NCBI GenBank assembly: GCA_043782755.1
Contig: JAYWAC010000212.1
Coordinates: forward strand, 1-11,348
Origin: JADJYF01 sp043782755
GTDB lineage: Bacteria; Pseudomonadota; Gammaproteobacteria; Ga0077536
Direction: 5' to 3'
Length of the DNA: 11,348 nucleotides
The translations under genes were made by a program, and so were the position numbers. Positions 6,111-11,348 of this stretch are shown here, piece after piece. Below the pieces are notes generated by a model, which had not been told where the DNA came from, made no database searches, and saw nothing but the letters and a program-made list of their open reading frames with translations. Every line of letters starts with the position of its first letter. Positions within the stretch are counted from its first letter, which is position 1.

Positions 6111-7318
6111 TGCAGAAACTCGTTATCGTCGGTGGCGGCTTCGCAGGTATGTGGGCCGCCTTGGTCGCGGCGCGCGAAGCGGCCGTGGCCGACACCCCGC
6201 TCGCTATCACCGTCATCGCACCAGACGACCATCTCACCGTGCGGCCACGACTGTATGAGCCCTTCACGCCGGCCATGCGCGCGCCACTGCTGCCGGTCTT
6301 CGGTCCGTTAGGCATAGAACTGCGCCTTGCCACAGTCACCGCCATCGACAGCATCGCGCGTACCGTCCAGGCCGAGGACGCCCATGGCACGGGCCATAGC
6401 CTGCCCTACGACAGCCTGGTGCTCGCCGCCGGCAGTGTGCAGCGGCCATTGAACGTGCCCGGGGCGCGCGAGCATGCCTTGAATGTGGATACCTTTGCCG
6501 GCTCGGCCGCGCTGTCTGCCCATCTCGATCGCGTGCTGGCCGCGCCCGAGGCCGATGGCCGCCTCACTTTTGTCGTGATTGGCGGTGGCTTCTCAGGCAT
6601 CGAACTGGCCGCCGAGATGCGTAATCACCTGCGACAAAAGGGACACGAGGCAGCGGCCCAAGCGGCGCGCGTGCTGCTCATAGAACGGGAGGCAGTGGTC
6701 GGCCCTGATCTCGGCGAATTGCCGCGCCCGCATATCGAAACCGCCTTGGCCACCTGTGGTGTGGAGACGCGACTCGGCACCAGCGTGAGTGCCATCGAAG
6801 CCAATGCGGTCACGCTCAGCAGCGGCGAACGTATCGCCACCGCGACAGTGGTCATCACTACGGGTCTCGGTGCCCATCCGCTAGCCGCGACGCTCGGCGC
6901 CGAGCACGACGCGCAGGGTCGCGTGGTGGTCGATGCAGCATTGCGCGTGCGTGGCGCGCAAGCGGTATTCGCCGCCGGCGATGTAGCCCGTGCCCAGGTC
7001 GATGACAGTCATGTGGCCTTGATGTCCTGCCAACACGCGGCGCCGATGGGCAAGCATGCCGGCTACAACGCCGCGCGCGCACTGCTCGGCCAGCCACTAC
7101 GCGACTACAGCCAGCCGAACTACGTGACTTGCCTCGACCTCGGTGATTTCGGCGCGCTGTTAACGACCGGCTGGGAACGTAAGACTGAACGGGTTGGGCC
7201 CGAGGTCAAGGCGTTCAAAAAAATGATCAACACGCAGTGGATCTATCCGCCCAGCGGTGACCGCGCAGCGCTGCTGGTGGTGGCCGACATTGATGCGCCG
7301 TGGCCGCCTACGGTCTGA
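6110..7318 (+). CDS. FAD-dependent NAD(P)H oxidoreductase, type II NADH dehydrogenase-like
   Basis: This 402-residue flavoprotein belongs to the pyridine nucleotide-disulfide oxidoreductase fold. The first Rossmann motif VIVGGGFAGMWAA (5-17) binds FAD and the second, FVVIGGGFSGIELAAEM (154-170), binds NAD(P)H; VFAAGDVA (286-293) is the closing FAD contact. There is no paired redox CxxxxC, so it resembles NDH-2 or sulfide:quinone-type enzymes rather than thioredoxin reductases. NDH-2 enzymes pass electrons from NADH to quinone at the membrane face. The region CQHAAPMGKHAGYNAA (307-322) aligns with the family's AQxxxQ quinone segment but is divergent. The C-terminus is short with no obvious membrane helix, so the acceptor is unsure. 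ATG 6110 is chosen for AGGAG 8 bases upstream and overlap with the regulator's stop; longer readings to 5837 overlap the regulator in another frame. Confidence 0.9.
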   Translation: MQKLVIVGGGFAGMWAALVAAREAAVADTPLAITVIAPDDHLTVRPRLYEPFTPAMRAPLLPVFGPLGIELRLATVTAIDSIARTVQAEDAHGTGHSLPYDSLVLAAGSVQRPLNVPGAREHALNVDTFAGSAALSAHLDRVLAAPEADGRLTFVVIGGGFSGIELAAEMRNHLRQKGHEAAAQAARVLLIEREAVVGPDLGELPRPHIETALATCGVETRLGTSVSAIEANAVTLSSGERIATATVVITTGLGAHPLAATLGAEHDAQGRVVVDAALRVRGAQAVFAAGDVARAQVDDSHVALMSCQHAAPMGKHAGYNAARALLGQPLRDYSQPNYVTCLDLGDFGALLTTGWERKTERVGPEVKAFKKMINTQWIYPPSGDRAALLVVADIDAPWPPTV

Positions 7319-7352
7319 GTCCCCCGCTCGTCTCGCTCGATAAACCACCGGC

Positions 7353-7380
7353 AAAAAAAAGGCGCCCCGCGAGGGGCGCC
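7353..7380 (-). terminator. Rho-independent terminator of the minus-strand MMPL gene
   Basis: GGCGCCCC (7361-7368) and GGGGCGCC (7373-7380) form a perfect 8-bp stem around a GCGA loop. On the minus strand it is followed at once by eight Ts (7360-7353). It lies 34 bases after the stop of the 814-residue transporter. The stem may also stop plus-strand transcripts from the flavoprotein, but that side lacks a T-run. Confidence 0.93.
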
Positions 7381-7413
7381 GTTCAAGTCTCTCGACTGAC
7401 TAGGGTTGCAAGC

Positions 7414-9858
7414 TCAAGCCGTGGCGGTCTTGGCCAGCGCATCGGCTTGCCAACCACCCAGGGCGCGGTCGCGCACGGTGTCGGAGTCGTCGATATGCGA
7501 GTTCATTACAAACTTCGGCTTGAACACACGGATCCACAACGGGATGAGCGTGATGGCGCCGATCATGTTACTGGTCAACAGCAAGCACAGCAGCAAAGCC
7601 ATTTCGCTGTTGAAACGCAGGGACGAACCCGGAATCCAGTAGATGATGCCCGCCAGCACGGTCATGGCCGTGAACAGAATCGCGGCGCCGGTGGTACGCA
7701 TCGACGTCACGATCGCGTCCAGCAGCGAACGATGGCGCATTTCTTCCTTGAGACGATCGAGCATATAGATCGCGTAGTCGACGCCCACACCGATACCCAC
7801 CGAGGTCACCGGCAAGGTGTTGACGTTGAGGCCGATGTCACGAATCGTCATGAACGCACGGTTGGTCATCACGCAGATGATCAGCAGGATGAACACCATC
7901 ACACCAGCGGCGATCGACTGGTAAGCAATCATGATCGAGACCGTCACCAAGGCGATGATGGTCACCGTCATCTTCAGATCCGACAGTTCGGTTTCTTCGT
8001 TGGCGGCCGCCGTGGTACCGATGATGCCGCCAGCGAAAGCTGGTTTCACACCTTCTATCGGATGGGCCTTGATGAACTCCTTGGCCTTGGCGATGGCTTC
8101 GGACACCGTCTTACCGGTGGCGTCCTTGTAGAACACCGTGAAGTTGGCGGTGCGACCTTCGAGATCCATGTACTCGAGAATCACACCTGGCACTGCGGCG
8201 CCGGCTTCGTACATGAACAAGGTGTTACCAATGTCCTTCTGGGTGGCCGGGATCAGCGACCAGCGCGGATCGTCGTAGTGATACAGACGATTGATCGAGC
8301 GCACCAGATGAGGAATGTCACGCGTGCCACCGAAGTTGGAAGTACCGGCCATGAAGCGACCGAACTCTTCCATCACCGCCACCACCTTCGGGTCCTTCAT
8401 CTTATGGGGCTCATTGCCCTCGAAGAAGATGTTGAGCTGGTTGGCGCCGGCGAAGTGGTCGGCAATGGTTTTGGCCGCAACGTTGTATTCCTGATCCTGG
8501 AACAGGATCGGCGAACCCGGTTGCTTCTCGCCGATATCGACGTGGTAGCCGAAGTAGAACGACCACGCGGTCAAGCCCACCGCACCGGCAAAAACGATCG
8601 CCGAAGCCTTGGGCCCGACCAGGAACACGCCGAGGTTATGCATCAAGCGCGAGGGCAGATGCTTGTGTTCTTCCTGCAAGGTGACCTTGGGTGTCGGCAG
8701 CAAGGACATGACGAGAGGCACCAGCACCGCCACCGTGATGAGGTTGGAAGCACCCCAGAACGAGCAGTAGTAACCAAGCTTGGCGATCAGCGGCATGGAC
8801 GATAAGGCCAGCACCAGCAGCGCCATGGCGTCGGCCAGAATGCCGAGACCGGCCGGCAGGATCAGCTCGCCCATGGCGATACGCACGGCAGCTTCTTTCT
8901 CACGCCCGATACGAATTTCGTCGTAGAAGCGCTCCATCATCTGCACGCAGTGACTGGCCGTTCGCGCCGAGATGAGGATCGGCACGACGAGAATCAGCGG
9001 GTCGAGGTTGTAGTGCATGAAGCCGACAAAGCCGAGACCCCAGATCGCCGACAGCGCGGTACCGAGGGTCGGCACCACCACCCCCGTCAGCGAACCGAAG
9101 TGGAACCACAGCAGCAACACCATGACCGCACCGGTCACGCCAAAGATCTTCTTGAGCTCGTGGGAGTAGTAGTAGATCCAGCCCTTCAGCATCGGCTCGC
9201 CGGCGATGTAGAGTTTGGTCTTGCCGTCCTTCTCAACCTCGGCCTTCAAGGCCTGCAGCTTGGTGTGAATGTCGACGTAGTTCAGACGCTCTTCGTCAAA
9301 GCCCGCCACCAACAGCGCGGCGCGGCCGTCGGTGGAAAGATAGGTGCCGTAGACGATGTCGTTATTGAACGATTCTTCGCGCAACTGCTTCAAGGCCTCG
9401 GCCTCGGTCGGCAGGTCCTTGGGCAGCACCGGTTCGGACTTGATCAAGCCGCCGGCCGTGGTACGGATACGGCGAATCTTGGGGTGGGCGATAGACGCCA
9501 CTTGATAGTGATTCACGCCGCCGATCAGATCGACCTGTTCAGTGATGTGAACAATTTTCTTGAGGGTGTCAAAAGTGAACACATCGGCCGTCGGATCGGT
9601 GGTCTCCAGGGCCATCGTCACCACGTTCGCGCCGCCGAAGGTCTGCTTCATGCGGTTGTAGTTGACGATATATTCATGCTTGGCGGGCAAGAGGTCGGCG
9701 AAGCGCGAGAAGACCTCGATCTTGGGAATGTGCATGGCCAACAACACGGTGGGGACCATGATGATCGCGAAGGAGAACCACTTGCGGTCCATCATCCAGT
9801 TCGCGATTTTATGGCCACGCGTAATTCGCGGCGGTGGTGGTGGCACAACCGAGCTCAT
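7414..9858 (-). CDS. RND superfamily transporter, MMPL type (814 residues)
   Basis: This predicted inner-membrane RND protein has two halves, each with one TM, a periplasmic loop and five TMs. TM1 is near 27-44, TM2-6 near 237-388, TM7 near 418-437 and TM8-12 near 628-776. TM10 holds VGIGVGVDYAIYMLDR (687-702), matching the MmpL-type acidic relay residue (D694). The TM4 counterpart is ILISARTASHCVQMMERF (294-311), with no acid, a pattern I know from this subfamily. The N-terminal cytoplasmic tail has a proline run (VVPPPPPRI). The family exports or moves lipids and other hydrophobic molecules; the cargo is unknown. The start is firm: AGGAG stands 8 bases upstream of ATG 9858. It lies downstream of a close paralogue in the same direction, and ends at a strong terminator. 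Convergent with the flavoprotein gene. Confidence 0.93.
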   Translation of the reverse strand: MSSVVPPPPPRITRGHKIANWMMDRKWFSFAIIMVPTVLLAMHIPKIEVFSRFADLLPAKHEYIVNYNRMKQTFGGANVVTMALETTDPTADVFTFDTLKKIVHITEQVDLIGGVNHYQVASIAHPKIRRIRTTAGGLIKSEPVLPKDLPTEAEALKQLREESFNNDIVYGTYLSTDGRAALLVAGFDEERLNYVDIHTKLQALKAEVEKDGKTKLYIAGEPMLKGWIYYYSHELKKIFGVTGAVMVLLLWFHFGSLTGVVVPTLGTALSAIWGLGFVGFMHYNLDPLILVVPILISARTASHCVQMMERFYDEIRIGREKEAAVRIAMGELILPAGLGILADAMALLVLALSSMPLIAKLGYYCSFWGASNLITVAVLVPLVMSLLPTPKVTLQEEHKHLPSRLMHNLGVFLVGPKASAIVFAGAVGLTAWSFYFGYHVDIGEKQPGSPILFQDQEYNVAAKTIADHFAGANQLNIFFEGNEPHKMKDPKVVAVMEEFGRFMAGTSNFGGTRDIPHLVRSINRLYHYDDPRWSLIPATQKDIGNTLFMYEAGAAVPGVILEYMDLEGRTANFTVFYKDATGKTVSEAIAKAKEFIKAHPIEGVKPAFAGGIIGTTAAANEETELSDLKMTVTIIALVTVSIMIAYQSIAAGVMVFILLIICVMTNRAFMTIRDIGLNVNTLPVTSVGIGVGVDYAIYMLDRLKEEMRHRSLLDAIVTSMRTTGAAILFTAMTVLAGIIYWIPGSSLRFNSEMALLLCLLLTSNMIGAITLIPLWIRVFKPKFVMNSHIDDSDTVRDRALGGWQADALAKTATA

Positions 9859-9895
9859 AGACTCATCTCCTGCGGTTCAGCGATAAAAAAGTGCC

Positions 9896-9912
9896 AGGAA
9901 CACACTGTTCCT
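9896..9912. repeat. Perfect 7-bp inverted repeat upstream of the MMPL start
   Basis: AGGAACA-CAC-TGTTCCT is perfectly symmetric. On the minus strand it lies 38-54 bases upstream of the start codon. Five bases after it come six Ts (9890-9885). It could be an operator for a dimeric regulator or the stem of a weak attenuator just before the ribosome binding site. Confidence 0.6.
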
Positions 9913-9964
9913 TCCGACCGTTCCCGCGCGGATGATTCATGGGCCTATGCACCCCTGGTCGGAA
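9912..9964. repeat. 8-bp inverted repeat enclosing 37 bases
   Basis: TTCCGACC (9912-9919) and GGTCGGAA (9957-9964) are perfect inverted arms. The enclosed 37 bases contain smaller dyads such as ATGATTCAT. The left arm adjoins the neighbouring AGGAACA repeat, so the two structures could be alternatives or stacked. Confidence 0.5.
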
Positions 9965-9986
9965 ACCGGGATTCGAGGCTTCACTC

Positions 9987-9998
9987 CCCGCTAGCGGG
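9987..9998. repeat. 12-base perfect palindrome
   Basis: CCCGCTAGCGGG is a perfect palindrome, about 130 bases upstream of the MMPL start. It is too tight to form a good hairpin loop and more like a DNA-binding site or the tip of a REP-like element. Confidence 0.45.
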
Positions 9999-10107
9999 AC
10001 GCTGGTGACCTCACGGCGGCCTGTAGGATTCCCCCCATATCGGCCGCGTCACCGGCTCGGGAGTATATGCCCGATACCCAAATTAGAATAGGCACGAAAG
10101 GGTGGCA

Positions 10108-11348
10108 TCAGGCGTGTGGCGCGGAGTCGTCCCGATGCGCGACAGACCAGGCTTGCGACCGTACCGCGCGACTCGCCGCGTCGCCTGTATCGCGGTCATC
10201 GAGATGGCCGCGCATGATGAAAGCCGGGCGCGTTACACGGATTAAAAGCGGCAACACCGTGACCGATCCCACCATGTGACTCAAGGTCAGTAAGGACAGC
10301 AACATGGCCATCTCCGATTCAAAACGCAGCGACGAACCTGGCACCCAGTAAGCGATGCCAGCGATGACCGCGATGGCGGTGAACAGCACCGCCGCGCCGG
10401 TGGTTGCGAGCGCAACCTGGATGGCATCATCGAGCGTGCGATGGCGGACTTCCTCACGGATGCGGTCGAGCATATAAATGGCGTAGTCGACACCGAGGCC
10501 AACACCGACCGCCGTGACCGGCAGCGTACTGACATTCAAGCCGATGCCGCGAAAACCCATGTAGGCACGATTGATCATGACGGCCAGCGCCAGCACCACG
10601 AACACCAGCAACGCGGCGTTGAGCGAGCGATAGGTCACCAACACCGCCAGCATCACCATCGCGATGATGAGACAGGTCTGACGCACTTCCGAGTTCGCCA
10701 CCTCTTCGTTGGCAGCGGCGGTGGTGCCGACGATGCCGCCGGCGAACAAGGCCTTCACACCCGGCACGCTGTGATGCGCAAGATATTCCTTGGCGGCCTG
10801 CATGGCGGCGTAGACCGTCGCGCCGGTAGCGTCCTTGAAAAACACCACGAAGTTGGCCACCCGCCCATCCAGATCCATGAACTCGGTGATCACGCCCGGC
10901 ACCGAGGCACCGGCCTGATACATGAACAAGGTGTTGCCGATGTCATTCTGCGTCAGCGGCAGCAGACCCCAACGCGGGTCGTCGTAGTGATAGAGCCGGT
11001 TGACGGCGCGCACCAGGTTTGGAATGTCGCGCGTGCCACCGTAGCCCGGCGTGACGGCCATGAAGCGCGCGAAGTCTTCCATAAGATGCACCACGTCCGG
11101 GCTTTTGATGCGGTCGCGCTCCTGCGCTTCGAAATAAATGCTGAGCTGACTCGCGCCGGCGAACCGTCCGGCAATATGCCGCGCAGCGATGTTGTATTCG
11201 GCGTTCTGAAACAGGATCGGCGAGCCTGGCTGTTCTTCACCGATCAAGGTCTGCCGTCCCCACACCAGGGACAGCGCCAGCACCACAGCGGTAGCGATAA
11301 AGATGGGCCGCGTACCGCGCTTGGCAGTCAGGAACAAGGCCAGCGTGG
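10108..11348 (-). CDS. RND superfamily MMPL transporter, C-terminal half (cut by right window edge)
   Basis: The frame is open from the right edge to TGA at 10110-10108, giving 412 residues; the beginning lies outside the window. The visible part covers a TM7-like segment (IFIATAVVLALSLVWG), the second periplasmic loop and TM8-12, with GVGLGVDYAIYMLDRIREE as the TM10 acidic motif. It aligns along its whole length with residues of the neighbouring 814-residue transporter: in the GGTRDIP...VPGVI block (510-560 of that protein) 42 of 51 residues are identical by hand count. The tails differ after GHLDDRD. This marks a tandem duplication of lipid- or hydrophobe-moving RND proteins. Both genes read in the same direction, but 249 bases separate them, so the downstream copy may have its own control. 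Any TTG or ATG inside the visible part is internal, not the real start. Confidence 0.92.
   Translation of the reverse strand, partial: TLALFLTAKRGTRPIFIATAVVLALSLVWGRQTLIGEEQPGSPILFQNAEYNIAARHIAGRFAGASQLSIYFEAQERDRIKSPDVVHLMEDFARFMAVTPGYGGTRDIPNLVRAVNRLYHYDDPRWGLLPLTQNDIGNTLFMYQAGASVPGVITEFMDLDGRVANFVVFFKDATGATVYAAMQAAKEYLAHHSVPGVKALFAGGIVGTTAAANEEVANSEVRQTCLIIAMVMLAVLVTYRSLNAALLVFVVLALAVMINRAYMGFRGIGLNVSTLPVTAVGVGLGVDYAIYMLDRIREEVRHRTLDDAIQVALATTGAAVLFTAIAVIAGIAYWVPGSSLRFESEMAMLLSLLTLSHMVGSVTVLPLLIRVTRPAFIMRGHLDDRDTGDAASRAVRSQAWSVAHRDDSAPHA

Larger units (their letters stand above)
9859..10107 (-). other. Inverted-repeat-rich leader between the tandem MMPL genes
   Basis: These 249 bases separate the two paralogues and hold no convincing ORF. 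Three inverted repeats are packed into about 100 bases (9896-9998, listed separately). A possible minus-strand -10 is TATACT (10067-10062), with only a weak -35. The ribosome binding site of the downstream gene lies at the left end. The density of symmetry suggests a structured leader, an attenuator or a small dispersed palindromic repeat. Confidence 0.5.

Noticed and set aside
7300..8805. 501-codon plus-strand open frame over the terminator and the MMPL gene
   Set aside because: It is antisense to a clear transporter and runs through an intrinsic terminator. Its repetitive H/R/D/Q-rich composition is artefactual.
9897..9911. GGAACACACTGTTCC resembles the vertebrate steroid hormone response element
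   Set aside because: Nuclear receptors do not exist in bacteria; the match is a coincidence of a short dyad, kept only as a generic inverted repeat.
8950..10008. 352-codon plus-strand open frame opposite the MMPL N-terminus
   Set aside because: Same shadow pattern; the real minus-strand gene has a strong ribosome binding site and family motifs.
9961..10020. tRNA T-arm-like string CTCGAATCCC on the minus strand
   Set aside because: The flanking bases do not form a T-stem and no acceptor or anticodon arms can be drawn.

Overview
The window is GC-rich and densely coded, with strong AGGAG-type ribosome binding sites on several genes. The family mix is a quinoprotein alcohol dehydrogenase, MMPL/RND transporters, an Rrf2 regulator and a type II NADH dehydrogenase-like flavoprotein. 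This suggests a proteobacterium, probably a gammaproteobacterium with an oxidative, lipid- or terpenoid-handling lifestyle. That placement is inferred from gene content; there is no rRNA or marker gene to fix it.

Layout, left to right. (1) The N-terminal half of a secreted PQQ-dependent alcohol dehydrogenase (minus strand, 938 to the left edge) is divergent from a DUF364 putative metal-chelation protein (plus, 1135-1983); 196 bases separate them. (2) A 368-base non-coding stretch with hairpins and a possible promoter precedes an 829-residue RND/MMPL transporter (plus, 2352-4841), which ends in nested inverted repeats against a convergent gene. (3) That convergent gene is a small cupin (minus, 5399-4869). 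It is divergent from an Rrf2-family regulator (plus, 5568-6110), whose stop codon overlaps the start of a FAD/NAD(P)H oxidoreductase (plus, 6110-7318). (4) A classical intrinsic terminator (minus strand) marks the end of an 814-residue MMPL transporter (minus, 9858-7414). Upstream of it lies a close paralogue (minus, cut by the right edge), with 249 bases of inverted-repeat-rich DNA between them.

How the parts may work together. The clearest regulatory unit is the cupin / Rrf2 / flavoprotein group. The regulator carries an IscR-like C...C...CxxH ligand pattern. A 29-base imperfect palindrome ends 4 bases before its own start codon and has a core resembling IscR type 1 sites. This looks like an autoregulated, redox- or Fe-S-sensing switch over an electron-transfer flavoprotein and possibly the divergent cupin. 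The three RND proteins belong to the export/lipid-transfer branch with MmpL-like cores, and the two minus-strand ones are a tandem duplication. No CRISPR array, tRNA, rRNA, insertion sequence or phage gene was seen. I found no wholly new system; the most distinctive items are the Rrf2 operator with its expanded cluster loop, and the inverted-repeat-rich leader between the tandem transporters.
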